Source: VRUE01 sp963707965
Lineage (GTDB): Bacteria > Actinomycetota > Thermoleophilia > Solirubrobacterales > 70-9
DNA length: 64,000 bases
Direction of reading: 5' to 3'
Assembly (NCBI GenBank): GCA_963707965.1
Contig: CAVPRR010000007.1
Span: 744,001 to 808,000 of the forward strand
The notes beneath the pieces are model-generated. The model saw nothing but the letters and a program-made list of their open reading frames with translations, had not been told where the DNA came from and ran no database searches. Each line of letters opens with the position of its first letter. Within the stretch, counting starts at the first letter, position 1. The position numbers and the translations under genes were made by a program. Positions 1-8,340 of the stretch are shown piece after piece.

Positions 1-2
1 GG

Positions 3-686
3 GGTCAGACCAGCCGCCTCACCCTGCTCCTCCCGCACGGCTACGAGGGATCGGGGCCGGAGCACTCCAGCGCCCGAATCGAGCGCTTTCTCGCACTGGG
101 CGCGGAGGGGAACATACGCATCGCCAACCCCAGCACCGCCGCCCAGTACTTCCACCTGCTGCGCCGCCAGGCGCTGATCCGCAAGCCGCGGCCGCTGGTC
201 GTCTTCACCCCCAAGGGGCTGCTGCGCCTCGATCGCGCATCCGCGTCTCCGCAGGAGCTCACCGAGGGGCATTTCCACTTCATCCTCGACGACCAACTCG
301 CGGCCGACCGCCGGGAGCGCATCGAGCGGCTCGTCCTCTGCACGGGAAAGGTCTACTTCGACATCGACGCAAGCGAGCGACGCAGCACAGCCGAGAACGT
401 CGCGATCGCCCGGGTGGAGCTGCTCTACCCGTTTGCCCAGGAACAGCTGGCGCGACTCATCTCCTCTTACCCGAACCTGAAGGAGGTCGTGTGGACGCAG
501 GAGGAGCCCCGCAACATGGGCGGTTGGAAGGTGATGTCCAAACGCCTACCCGAGGTGCTGCCCGAGGGGATCGAGCTGGGCTACGTCGGCCGCCCAACCC
601 GGGCCAGCCCCGGCGAGGGCTACTCGATCGCCCACGCCCGCGAGCAGGAGCGCATCGTCCTCACCGCCCTCGCCCCCGGCGCGTAG
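3..686 (+). CDS. kgd: 2-oxoglutarate dehydrogenase E1 (multifunctional Kgd type), C-terminal part
   Basis: This is the 3' end of a thiamine-diphosphate 2-oxoacid dehydrogenase E1 gene, open at the left window edge, with 227 residues visible. The reading frame from base 3 gives the family's C-terminal transketolase-like domain: HGYEGSGPEHSSARIERFL, then NPSTAAQYFHLLRRQ, then VVWTQEEPRNMGGW and YVGRPTRASPGEGY. The enzyme decarboxylates 2-oxoglutarate in the TCA cycle. In actinobacteria the E1 is usually fused to an E2-type acyltransferase domain; that part would lie outside the window, so the fusion is not seen. The stop is TAG at 684-686. Aconitase lies nearby on the opposite strand. Confidence 0.93.
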   Translation, partial: GQTSRLTLLLPHGYEGSGPEHSSARIERFLALGAEGNIRIANPSTAAQYFHLLRRQALIRKPRPLVVFTPKGLLRLDRASASPQELTEGHFHFILDDQLAADRRERIERLVLCTGKVYFDIDASERRSTAENVAIARVELLYPFAQEQLARLISSYPNLKEVVWTQEEPRNMGGWKVMSKRLPEVLPEGIELGYVGRPTRASPGEGYSIAHAREQERIVLTALAPGA

Positions 687-720
687 GTCGGGAGGGTGGG
701 GGTGTCCGGATGGTCAGACC

Positions 721-1050
721 ATGAAAAAGCCCGTTCCAGGAAAGCTGTTCGCTCGCGTCAAGCTGCTCTCTTGGGTTGAGCTGGCGATCTTCAGCGCGCT
801 GATCGTGTTCTGGCTCCTGCCGGGGTTCGAAACCGAGACCATGGTGTTCGGATGGGCGCACGGACTGGGGTTCGTCGCACTCTGCATGGCGATCTGGACA
901 GCAGCTGTGAGACGGGAGGCACCGTACGCATTGCTCGCCGCCACCCTCACACCTGTCGGACCGGTCGGCAGCGTGATCGGAATCGAACTGATCGAGCGCC
1001 GTGGGTGGGGAGTGGCCGAGGCCCGCCAAAAAGTCGCGGAATGCCCATAG
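721..1050 (+). CDS. DUF3817-type small integral membrane protein
   Basis: This 109-residue protein has three hydrophobic segments, at about residues 20-38, 43-62 and 70-88, and a basic N-terminus. The pattern (LSWVELAIFSALIVFW, then GWAHGLGFVALCMAIW, then LTPVGPVGSVIGIEL) matches the DUF3817 family of small actinobacterial membrane proteins of unknown function. It starts with ATG 34 bp after the Kgd stop and could be transcribed with it. No catalytic residues are apparent. A function cannot be given from sequence alone. Confidence 0.75.
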   Translation: MKKPVPGKLFARVKLLSWVELAIFSALIVFWLLPGFETETMVFGWAHGLGFVALCMAIWTAAVRREAPYALLAATLTPVGPVGSVIGIELIERRGWGVAEARQKVAECP

Positions 1051-1066
1051 ATACGCTCAAAATGCC

Positions 1067-1095
1067 TTGACCCCGGCGGCTTCACGCGCTATAGG
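1067..1095 (+). promoter_or_regulatory. Strong sigma-70-type promoter in front of an RNA candidate
   Basis: A TTGACC -35 box (1067-1072) is separated by exactly 17 bp from a TATAGG -10 box (1090-1095). This is one of the best promoter matches in the window. No reading frame of note follows it on the plus strand before the convergent aconitase gene. Transcription would begin near 1102, at the 5' edge of the folded segment described next. Confidence 0.6.
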
Positions 1096-1101
1096 TAGAC
1101 A

Positions 1102-1245
1102 GTGACTGTTCTTCCTGGGCAGTCCCGCCCAGGGGAACAGCCGCGTCGGCACCCCTCCCTGGCTACCGACGCGCAGGCGCAGTGAGGGTCGCGCGGACCC
1201 CCTGCCTCCCGCGGCCCCACTGCGTCGCATTATCCGTTGAGTCAC
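1102..1245 (+). ncRNA. Candidate structured non-coding RNA, about 145 nt
   Basis: Downstream of a consensus promoter the plus strand can fold into a closed multibranch structure. Bases 1102-1107 (GTGACT) pair with 1240-1245 (AGTCAC). Inside are three helices: 1107-1111 plus 1114-1120 with 1127-1133 plus 1135-1139; 1142-1149 with 1166-1173 (8 bp, 16-nt C-rich loop); and 1177-1184 with 1218-1225, which encloses 1186-1190 with 1196-1200. It does not match the hallmarks of tRNA, tmRNA, SRP RNA or RNase P RNA that I know. It could instead be a chance set of GC-rich stems between convergent genes. Confidence 0.4.
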
Positions 1246-1297
1246 CGTTCGGCTTCCTCCCCGGCCGCCGGGACCGCGCTGATCGGCTCAGCGCACT

Positions 1298-1351
1298 CAG
1301 TCTGAATCATCCGAAACCGGCGAGGCCGGCGAGATCGGTGAATTCAGACTG
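1298..1351. terminator. Inverted repeat between convergent genes (terminator-like)
   Basis: Bases 1298-1307 (CAGTCTGAAT) and 1342-1351 (ATTCAGACTG) form a perfect 10-bp inverted repeat. Between them is a smaller GC stem (CCGGC / GCCGG). It lies just beyond the aconitase stop on the minus strand and beyond the RNA candidate on the plus strand, so it could end transcription from both sides. There is no T-run. Confidence 0.4.
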
Positions 1352-1370
1352 CGAGTTCCTGGATTCAGGC

Positions 1371-4178
1371 TCAGTTCCTGAGATTCCGCAGCACGGTCTG
1401 GAGGATTCCGCCGTTGCGCAAATAGACAACCTCATTCGGCGTGTCGAGGCGAACGGTGGCCTCGAAGTCGACCTCGGTGCCGTCGTCGCGGCGAGCCGTC
1501 ACCGTAACGGACTTCGCCTCGCAGTCTTCGAGGTCACCGACGTCGATCGTCTCCTCACCGGTCAGGCCGAGCGACTCGATGCTCTCGCCGTCGGGGAACT
1601 GGAGGGGAAGGACACCCATCCCGATCAGGTTGGAGCGATGGATCCGCTCGAAGCCCTCGGCGATCACCGCCCTGACTCCGAGCAGCTTCGTTCCCTTGGC
1701 AGCCCAGTCGCGAGACGATCCGGTTCCGTACTCCTTGCCCGCCAGGACGACCAGTGGCACACCCTCCTGCGCATAAGCCGTCGCGGCGTCGAAGATGGTG
1801 GTCTCCTCGCCGTCGGGAAAGTGGCGCGTGAAGCCGCCGGCCTTCTCCACCAACCTGTTGCGCAGGCGAATGTTGGCGAAGGTGCCGCGGATCATCACCT
1901 CGTGGTTGCCGCGGCGCGATCCGTAGGAGTTGAAATCGCGAGGCTCCACCCCCTCGTCGATCAGCCACCGTCCCGCCGGGCTGTCCTTTTTGATCGCACC
2001 CGCGGGCGAGATGTGATCCGTGGTGATCGAGTCGCCGAGCACGGCCAGCACCCGCGCGCCGGAGATTGGCTCGGCACCCGGGGGCTCCGCCGGCATCCCG
2101 TCGAAGAACGAGGGGCGGCGAACGTAGGTGGAGTCCGGCCAGGTGTAGCGGTCCCCCTCCGGCACCTCGACCGCGTTCCAGCTCCGATCGCCCTTCAACA
2201 CCCCACCGTAGTTGCGGGTGAACATCTCCGAGGCGATTGAGCGAGCCACGAGCTCCTTCACCTCCGCCGCGTCGGGCCAGATGTCGCGAAGGTATACGGG
2301 CTCACCGTCGGAGCCCTCGCCGAGCGGTTCGTTCAGCAGGTCGACGTCCATGCGGCCGGCGAGCGCGTAGGCGACGACGAGCGGCGGGCTCGCCAGGTAG
2401 TTCGCCTTCACGTCCTGGTTGATGCGGCCCTCGAAGTTGCGGTTCCCCGACAGCACCGCGCAGACCACGAGGTCCCTCTCGGCGACGGCGGCCGAGATCT
2501 CCGGCGGGAGCGGGCCGGAGTTGCCGATGCACGTGGTGCAGCCGTAGCCGACCAGGTTGAACTGCAGCTGGTCGAGGTACTCCGTCAGCCCCGCCCTCTG
2601 AAGGTAGTCGGTGACCACCGTCGAGCCGGGCGCCAGCGAGGTCTTCACCCACGGCCTGCGCTTCAGACCGCGCCGCACCGCGTTGCGTGCGAGCAGCCCG
2701 GCGCCGATCATCACCGAGGGATTCGAGGTGTTGGTGCAGCTGGTGATCGCCGCGATCACGACGCGGCCGTGGTCCAGCTCCACCGTCGTGCCGTCCTCGA
2801 GCGTCACCTCGATCGCGTCCGCGCTGCCATGCTCGAGCGTGGCAGCCGGTGCGCCGCTGACCGCGGGACGGGGCCTGCCGCGCTCGTCTTCGTGCCCCTC
2901 GGCGGGGGGGTCGGACGCCGGGAAGGACTCCTCGACCGCCTCATCGACGCCGTTGCCCATCTGCTCGGCGGCCTCGGGGTCGAACTCCCGCATCGCCCCC
3001 AGGAAGGCCTCGCTCGCCTGCGCCAGGGGAACCCTGTCCTGGGGCCGCCTCGGCCCGGCGATACTGGGTTCGACGTCGCCGAGGTCGAGCTCGAACGTCG
3101 CCGAGAAGACCGGGTCCTCGGAGTCGGCGTCATGGAACATCCCCTGCTCGCGCGCGTATGCGTCGACCAGCTCGATCGTCTCGGTCGGCCTCCCGGTGAG
3201 CTCCAGGTAGCGGAGCGTCTCGGCGTCGATCGGGAAGATCGCGCAGGTCGAGCCGAACTCCGGCGACATGTTGCCGAGCGTGGCCCGGTCCGCCAGGGCC
3301 AGCGTCGACAGGCCGGGCCCGAAGAACTCCACGAACTTGGAAACGACGCCCTGCTTGCGGAGGGCCTCGGTCACGGTGAGCACCAGATCGGTTGCGGTCG
3401 CGCCCTCCGGCAGCGCGCCGACCAGCCTGAAACCGACGACCTGCGGCAGCAACATCGAGATCGGCTGGCCGAGCATCGCGGCCTCGGCCTCGATCCCACC
3501 GACGCCCCAGCCGAGCACGCCGAGCCCGTTGACCATCGTCGTGTGGGAGTCGGTGCCGACCAGCGTGTCGGGATAGGCCTGCAGGGTGCCGGCACGATCG
3601 CTGCTCTGCACAACCCGGGCGATGTGCTCGAGGTTGACCTGGTGGCAGATGCCGGTCGCGGGCGGGACGACGCTGAAGTTGTCAAAGGCCTCCCGCCCCC
3701 ACTTCAGGAACGAGTAGCGCTCGCGGTTGCGTTCGAACTCGCGCTCCGCGTTGACCGCGAAGGCTCGCTCGTTGCCAAAGGCATCGACCTGGACCGAGTG
3801 GTCGATCACCAGGTCAACCTCGACCAGCGGGTTGATCCTCTCGGGGTCGCCCCCGATCTCCGCCATCGCGTCGCGCATCGCCGCCAGGTCCACCACCGCC
3901 GGCACCCCCGTGAAGTCCTGCATCAGCACCCGCGCCGGCTGGAACGGGATCTCGACGCTGGGTTCGGCCGCCGCGTCCCAGGTCGCGATCGCCTCCGCGT
4001 CCGCGGCCGTCACGGACCGCCCGTCCTCGAGCCGCAGGACGTTCTCCAGCAGCACCTTGAGCGAGTACGGCAGGCGCGCCACGTCGAACCGCTCCTGCAA
4101 CGCGTCAAGTCTGAAGACCTCGTACGAACGCCCGCCCACCTCGAGGGTGGAACGGGCGCCGAATGAGTCGCTGTTCAT
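1371..4178 (-). CDS. acnA: Aconitate hydratase AcnA
   Basis: Aconitase converts citrate to isocitrate in the TCA cycle and carries a [4Fe-4S] cluster. The predicted 935-residue protein shows the three cluster cysteines: one in AITSCTNTSNP near residue 480 and two in GYGCTTCIGNSG near 547-550. The C-terminal swivel domain has GKEYGTGSSRDWAAKG. The ATG at 4178 was chosen because GAGAGGAG lies 6 nt upstream; an ORF extension to 4232 lacks family similarity. A linker before the first cysteine contains ESFPASDPPA, a motif also present in mycobacterial aconitase as I recall it, so it is a lineage trait. The SDR gene is 22 bp upstream and probably co-transcribed. Confidence 0.97.
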   Translation of the reverse strand: MNSDSFGARSTLEVGGRSYEVFRLDALQERFDVARLPYSLKVLLENVLRLEDGRSVTAADAEAIATWDAAAEPSVEIPFQPARVLMQDFTGVPAVVDLAAMRDAMAEIGGDPERINPLVEVDLVIDHSVQVDAFGNERAFAVNAEREFERNRERYSFLKWGREAFDNFSVVPPATGICHQVNLEHIARVVQSSDRAGTLQAYPDTLVGTDSHTTMVNGLGVLGWGVGGIEAEAAMLGQPISMLLPQVVGFRLVGALPEGATATDLVLTVTEALRKQGVVSKFVEFFGPGLSTLALADRATLGNMSPEFGSTCAIFPIDAETLRYLELTGRPTETIELVDAYAREQGMFHDADSEDPVFSATFELDLGDVEPSIAGPRRPQDRVPLAQASEAFLGAMREFDPEAAEQMGNGVDEAVEESFPASDPPAEGHEDERGRPRPAVSGAPAATLEHGSADAIEVTLEDGTTVELDHGRVVIAAITSCTNTSNPSVMIGAGLLARNAVRRGLKRRPWVKTSLAPGSTVVTDYLQRAGLTEYLDQLQFNLVGYGCTTCIGNSGPLPPEISAAVAERDLVVCAVLSGNRNFEGRINQDVKANYLASPPLVVAYALAGRMDVDLLNEPLGEGSDGEPVYLRDIWPDAAEVKELVARSIASEMFTRNYGGVLKGDRSWNAVEVPEGDRYTWPDSTYVRRPSFFDGMPAEPPGAEPISGARVLAVLGDSITTDHISPAGAIKKDSPAGRWLIDEGVEPRDFNSYGSRRGNHEVMIRGTFANIRLRNRLVEKAGGFTRHFPDGEETTIFDAATAYAQEGVPLVVLAGKEYGTGSSRDWAAKGTKLLGVRAVIAEGFERIHRSNLIGMGVLPLQFPDGESIESLGLTGEETIDVGDLEDCEAKSVTVTARRDDGTEVDFEATVRLDTPNEVVYLRNGGILQTVLRNLRN

Positions 4179-4200
4179 CGAGCTCCTCTCAATCCGTCGT

Positions 4201-5004
4201 CTACCTCTTCTCCCGCGAATGCCCCGCGGCAATCGCCTCCGCCGTCTTGCGGCCCGCCGTTCCGCTCTGCACCCGCACGGCCATCGCCGGGCTGGCCAAC
4301 CCCAGGTGGGCGAGCATCCGCTGCAGCGGCGGCGCCACCGCCAGCTCGACCTTGTCCCTCTCGATCGCCTTCACGACCGCGTCCGCCACCTGGCCGGGCG
4401 TGGCCGTTCCCATCCCGGGGGGCGACTTCGCCCCCGCGTCGGCGAACATCCCGGCCTCGCGGACGAAGCCGGGGGAGACAAGCGAGACGCCGATCCCCTG
4501 CGGGCCCAGATCGGTCCTCAGCGCCAGCGCGAAGCCGCGCAGGCCAAACTTGGTCGCGTTGTAGATGGAGCTGCGGGGATTGCCCGCCTTCCCCGCGAGC
4601 GAGGCTATGAAGACGAGGTGGCCCGACCCGCGCTCGATCATCGCCGGAAAGAGCGCGTGCGCAAGCAACATCGGCGCTTCCAGGTTCACCCGCAGGGCCC
4701 GCCCGACCTCCTCCGGGGAGAAGTCGGTGAGCCAGCCCGCGCCCGGCAGGCCGGCGTTGGCGACGAGGATGTCGACCTCGCCCGCCTCGGCGGCGAGCCG
4801 CTCGGCGGCGCCCGGCTCTGCGAGGTCGCATGGCAGCGTTCGGTGGCCGTCGCCCGGCAGCTCGGCTGCCAACTCCTCCAGCGCCTCGGCCTTGCGCGCG
4901 CTCAGCGCAACGCTCGCCCCGCTCGAGGCGAGCGCTCTGGCAATCGCACGCCCAAGGCCTCCCGTTGCGCCGGTGAGGAGGGCTGTGCGACCGGAAGGAT
5001 CCAT
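4201..5004 (-). CDS. SDR-family short-chain dehydrogenase
   Basis: This 267-residue NAD(P)-dependent short-chain dehydrogenase/reductase has the cofactor motif TGATGGLGRAIA at residues 10-21, the NAG motif (VANAGLPG), catalytic Ser in IASLAGKAG, and the YNATK active site (YxxxK). The substrate cannot be told from sequence. It sits directly upstream of acnA in the same orientation with 22 bp between them, suggesting one transcript. The tail after about residue 225 is variable in this family and contains a basic end (GHSREKR). Confidence 0.9.
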   Translation of the reverse strand: MDPSGRTALLTGATGGLGRAIARALASSGASVALSARKAEALEELAAELPGDGHRTLPCDLAEPGAAERLAAEAGEVDILVANAGLPGAGWLTDFSPEEVGRALRVNLEAPMLLAHALFPAMIERGSGHLVFIASLAGKAGNPRSSIYNATKFGLRGFALALRTDLGPQGIGVSLVSPGFVREAGMFADAGAKSPPGMGTATPGQVADAVVKAIERDKVELAVAPPLQRMLAHLGLASPAMAVRVQSGTAGRKTAEAIAAGHSREKR

Positions 5005-5202
5005 CGATGTCGGAAGCTACCAGCCGGACGGCTCACAGCCCGTCCCGGTGGGGAAGGCTCGCTCGGTGCAACGTCCATCCCGGCGGTTGTCCCGGGCCCG
5101 GATTCGGACAGGAATCCAAGAACTGGGTGAGAAGAGTCACAAAATGTTTGTTTCCTGTGAGCATCTGGCCGGGCAATCGTCTACACTGCTCGCCGTTCCG
5201 AA

Positions 5203-5349
5203 TAACCGAAACGCCGAATCCCGCCAGCCTGGAGGCGCCGCGGGAGCGGGGGAACCACGTTTTCGGGGCTAACCCGCCCAACGAGGGCGGGGGCGCAGGC
5301 TCCTCTAGCGCCAGCCCGACAGCTAACCCCGTAGGCCGACGAAGGAGAT
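5203..5349 (+). promoter_or_regulatory. Cyclic di-AMP riboswitch (ydaO-yuaA type)
   Basis: The leader of the NlpC/P60-like gene carries the conserved blocks of the ydaO-yuaA class: CCGAATCCCGCC near 5214, GCGGGGGAACCACG near 5246, GGGGCTAACCC near 5265, and the 3' block ACAGCTAACCCCGTAGGC (5320-5337) followed by GAAGGAG. The class is known to bind cyclic di-AMP and, in actinobacteria, to sit before cell-wall hydrolase genes. The last element runs into the Shine-Dalgarno sequence, so control could act on termination or initiation. A TACACT box at 5182-5187 is a possible -10. Confidence 0.9.
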
Positions 5350-5353
5350 CGGT

Positions 5354-5908
5354 TTGCCTACGAACACTCGAAAGCTCAAGGCGGGGTTGATTCTCACAGG
5401 GGCGCTTGCCGTCCTGTCGGTCCTGCCGACCGGAGCGGCTGCTGGCTGCAAGGGCGGTGGCCTGACGCCCGCCGCGATCGACATGTGCACGCCCACCCCG
5501 AAGGCGAGGCTGCTCAGCAGCGGGACGCTCGTCCCGCCCAGCTCGGCGCCAAACCGGGTCAAGAGGGTGATCGCCTTCGCCAACCGGATCCACACGAAAC
5601 CGTATGTCTGGGGCGGTGGCCACGGCCAATGGTGGGACCGCGGATACGACTGCTCGGGCTCGGTCAGCTATGCGCTGCACGGCGGCCGCTTCCTGAGCAG
5701 CCCCCTGCCCTCCGGGCCGCTGGAGCGCTGGGGCCAGCAGGGCGAAGGGCGCTGGATCACCGTCTACACCAACCCCGGCCATGCCTACGCGGTGATCGCC
5801 GGCTACCGCTGGGACACGTCCGGCGACTCGGAGGGCACGGGCCCCCGCTGGCACGAAGACCTGCGCAGCCCCCAGGGCTACGTCGCGCGTCACCCTGCCG
5901 GCTACTAG
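5354..5908 (+). CDS. Secreted NlpC/P60-like cell-wall hydrolase under a c-di-AMP riboswitch
   Basis: The 184-residue protein has a Sec signal peptide (about residues 1-31, ending near GAAAG) and a compact NlpC/P60-like domain. The likely catalytic Cys lies in GYDCSGSVSYAL and the His in PGHAYAVIAGY. Such enzymes cut peptidoglycan stem peptides outside the cell. The start codon is TTG at 5354, seven bases after GAAGGAG (5341-5347), which is also the last conserved element of the upstream riboswitch. This agrees with the known link between c-di-AMP and wall remodelling. The C-terminus is short and has no extra wall-binding domain. Confidence 0.88.
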   Translation: MPTNTRKLKAGLILTGALAVLSVLPTGAAAGCKGGGLTPAAIDMCTPTPKARLLSSGTLVPPSSAPNRVKRVIAFANRIHTKPYVWGGGHGQWWDRGYDCSGSVSYALHGGRFLSSPLPSGPLERWGQQGEGRWITVYTNPGHAYAVIAGYRWDTSGDSEGTGPRWHEDLRSPQGYVARHPAGY

Positions 5909-5914
5909 TTGAGT

Positions 5915-5972
5915 GAGTCAGATTTCGGGTGCGGCGTCGCAGACGCCGCGAGACGGCTGCAAATTCTGACTC
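5915..5972. terminator. Nested inverted repeat after the hydrolase gene (terminator-like)
   Basis: An outer inverted repeat (GAGTCAGATTT at 5915-5925 with AAATTCTGACTC at 5961-5972, one bulge) encloses a perfect 8-bp stem, GCGGCGTC (5931-5938) with GACGCCGC (5942-5949). It begins 7 bp after the stop codon. No T-run follows. The outer arms resemble in style those of the repeat at 1298-1351. The remaining bases up to 6132 show no clear promoter or gene. Confidence 0.5.
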
Positions 5973-6132
5973 AGGGCACCGGGTCCCCGCACGCGCTCAA
6001 CCCGCGCATCGAGCCTCTGGCAGGGAAACAGGCTCATGCGCCACCCCGTCCAACCGGACGTGGTCGTTTTGTCCATTGTCTCCTGACCCCCTCGGCTAAC
6101 TTCTTCGTGTAGCTGCTCCACCAGACATCCGC

Positions 6133-7146
6133 TTGGCCAACCTCACCAAGCACTTTGGCGAGGTCGAAGCTGTTGCGGGCATCGACCTCGAGATCGAGCC
6201 CGGAGAGTTCTTCACGTTCCTCGGCCCCTCGGGCTCCGGAAAGACGACCACGCTGCGGATGATCGCCGGTTTCGAAGACCCCAACGCCGGGACGATCGAG
6301 TTGGCCGGCCGGGACATGAGCGACGTGCCGCCATACGACCGCGCGGTCAACACGGTCTTCCAGGACTACGCCCTGTTCCCGCACATGACGGTCGGCGAGA
6401 ACGTCGGCTACGGGATGCGAGTCGCCGGTGTCTCCAGGGCCGAGCGAGAGCGGCGTCGCGAGGAGGCGCTGGAGATGGTCCGGCTGCCCAGCTATGGCGA
6501 GCGCCGGCCGGGGGAGCTCTCAGGCGGGCAGCGGCAGCGCGTCGCTCTGGCCCGCGCAATCGTCAACCGCCCCAGGGTGCTGCTGCTCGACGAGCCGCTT
6601 GGCGCGCTCGACCTGAAGCTGCGCGAGCAGATGCAGACCGAGCTGAAGGCGATCCAGGGCGAGGTCGGCATCACGTTCGTCTACGTCACCCACGACCAGG
6701 ACGAGGCGCTGACGATGAGCGACCGGATCGCCGTATTCAACCTGGGCCGGATCGAGCAGGTCAGCCCGCCGGTGGAGCTCTACGAGCGCCCAGCCACCGA
6801 GTTCGTGGCCGGTTTCGTCGGCGTCTCCAACCTGCTCGAGCGCGACGGCGCGCGCTTCACCATCCGCCCCGAGAAGATCCAGCTGCTCGACCCGGCCACG
6901 ACCCCGAACGGCCTGGTCACCGAGCGCGGGCGGATCGCTGACGTCACCTACGCCGGAATGGTCACCAGGTACACGGTCCATCTCGAGCGCGGCGGAGACC
7001 TTCAGCTTGTACGTCAGAACGTGGATGGCACGTCTGCCGATGCTGCCACCGAGCGGGGGAGGGAGGTGCTGCTGGGCTGGCGCCCGGAGCACACGGTTGC
7101 GGTTCGTGGAACACCGAACACGGAGGAGGGATCACGTGAAGACTGA
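6133..7146 (+). CDS. potA: Spermidine/putrescine-type ABC transporter ATPase
   Basis: This is the ATP-hydrolysing subunit of a polyamine-type importer. It shows Walker A GPSGSGKTT, the Q-loop QDYALFP, the signature LSGGQRQR, Walker B LLLDEPL with the D-loop GALDLK, and the H-loop THD, followed by a TOBE-like C-terminal domain (FTIRPEKIQLL). The start is uncertain: the only conventional start after the in-frame stop at 6097 is TTG at 6133, and no Shine-Dalgarno precedes it. Reading through from 6100 would add 11 residues that look homologous (PDIRLANLTKHFG), so an unusual start is possible. The next gene overlaps it by 11 bp. Confidence 0.93.
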   Translation: MANLTKHFGEVEAVAGIDLEIEPGEFFTFLGPSGSGKTTTLRMIAGFEDPNAGTIELAGRDMSDVPPYDRAVNTVFQDYALFPHMTVGENVGYGMRVAGVSRAERERRREEALEMVRLPSYGERRPGELSGGQRQRVALARAIVNRPRVLLLDEPLGALDLKLREQMQTELKAIQGEVGITFVYVTHDQDEALTMSDRIAVFNLGRIEQVSPPVELYERPATEFVAGFVGVSNLLERDGARFTIRPEKIQLLDPATTPNGLVTERGRIADVTYAGMVTRYTVHLERGGDLQLVRQNVDGTSADAATERGREVLLGWRPEHTVAVRGTPNTEEGSRED

Positions 7147-8323
7147 GGACACACACCCTGCACGCACGGCCTGGCTCGTCGTTGGCGGCCTGCTCGCCTT
7201 CATGCTGCTGCTCGCCGGCTGCGGCGGCGGCGGCAACGACACGACCGGGGAAGAACTGACCAAGCTCGGAGCGGGCGAGGGCCAGGTCAGCCTGATCTCG
7301 TGGGCGGGCTACGTCGAACCGGAATGGTCGAAGCCGTTCGAAGAGAAGAGCGGATGCAAGGTCAACAACAAGGTGGCCGGGACCTCGGACGAAATGGTGA
7401 CACTGATGCGGACCGGCGAATACGACGGCGTCTCTGCGTCGGGCAACGCGACGGCGCGACTCTTCGAAGGTGGCGACGTCGACCCCGTCAACGTTGACCT
7501 CGTCCCCAACTACAAGACCGTTTTCTCCGACCTCAAGGACCAGCCGTACAACACGTTCGACGGCAAGCCCTACGGCATCCCCCATGGACGTGGCGCCAAC
7601 CTCTTGATGTGGAACGCCAATGACGTCAAGCCCGCCCCGACCTCGTGGGACGTGATGCTCGACCCGACGGTGGCGGCTGAGTACAAGGGCAAGATCAGCG
7701 CCTACGACGACCCGATCTACATCGCCGACGCGGCCGTCTATCTGAAAGCGCACCAACCCGACCTGGGAATCGACAACCCCTATGAGCTGAACGAAGAGCA
7801 GTTCAACGCCGCTGTCAAGCTGCTGAAGGAACAGCGGCCGCTGGTCGGCGAATACTGGTCCGAAGCAGAAAAGCAAATCTCGGCATTCGCCAATGGGGAC
7901 AGCCAGGTTGGAACCACCTGGCAGTACCAGTACTTCGCCCTGCAGGAAGAAGGCAAGCCGGTGGCGGCGAGTCCCGCCGCCCAGGGCTTCCTGCCGTCCG
8001 AGGGCGCGACCGGCTGGTCGGACACATGGATGATCAGCTCCGAAGCCAAGCATCCCAACTGCATGTACATGTGGATGAACTGGATCGTCTCGCCCACGGC
8101 GAACGCCGAGGTGGCCGAATACTTCGGCGAGGCGCCGGCGCAGAGCCTTGCCTGCGAACACACCGCGGACAAGAACTTCTGCCAGAAGTACCACGCCGAA
8201 AACCCCGCGTTCTGGAAGCGGGTCTACTACTGGCAGACGCCGCTCGCCGACTGCGGCGACGGATCGAGCGACTGCAAGGACTACAACGAGTGGGTCCAGG
8301 CCTGGACCTCGATCAAGGGCTGA
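7136..8323 (+). CDS. potD: Polyamine-type ABC transporter substrate-binding lipoprotein
   Basis: The 395-residue protein starts at GTG 7136, inside the end of potA, with GGAGGAGGG just upstream. The N-terminus has a lipoprotein signal with lipobox LLAGC, so the mature protein is tethered outside the membrane. The rest is a PotD/PotF-type periplasmic binding fold: ISWAGYVEP, then YGIPHGRGANLLMWN, then PEVVEYFG-like ends around AEVAEYFGEAPA. It should deliver its ligand to the two permeases encoded next. The ligand, polyamine or another cation, is inferred from family only. Confidence 0.92.
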   Translation: MKTEDTHPARTAWLVVGGLLAFMLLLAGCGGGGNDTTGEELTKLGAGEGQVSLISWAGYVEPEWSKPFEEKSGCKVNNKVAGTSDEMVTLMRTGEYDGVSASGNATARLFEGGDVDPVNVDLVPNYKTVFSDLKDQPYNTFDGKPYGIPHGRGANLLMWNANDVKPAPTSWDVMLDPTVAAEYKGKISAYDDPIYIADAAVYLKAHQPDLGIDNPYELNEEQFNAAVKLLKEQRPLVGEYWSEAEKQISAFANGDSQVGTTWQYQYFALQEEGKPVAASPAAQGFLPSEGATGWSDTWMISSEAKHPNCMYMWMNWIVSPTANAEVAEYFGEAPAQSLACEHTADKNFCQKYHAENPAFWKRVYYWQTPLADCGDGSSDCKDYNEWVQAWTSIKG

Positions 8324-8340
8324 GCGACCGCTCCTGACGC

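Noticed and set aside
820..845. tRNA T-loop-like GGTTCGAAACC
   Set aside because: It lies inside the DUF3817 coding region, and no cloverleaf can be built around it.
1102..1245. Assignment of the RNA candidate to 6S, 6C or SRP RNA
   Set aside because: It lacks the SRP helix 8 motif and loops of six cytosines, and the multibranch fold is not the single long hairpin of 6S RNA. It was left unnamed.
2800..2960. Apparent foreign insert ESFPASDPPA in aconitase
   Set aside because: As I recall, mycobacterial AcnA carries an equivalent EETFPASDP linker, so it is a conserved actinobacterial trait and not a new insertion.
2769..4166. Long open frame antisense to acnA
   Set aside because: GC-rich third positions open frames on the opposite strand; the sense frame has full aconitase motifs and the antisense text is low-complexity Arg/Leu/Gly. 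The same holds for frames opposite mutA (15149-16747), helicase (23717-24775) and ileS (33539-34720).
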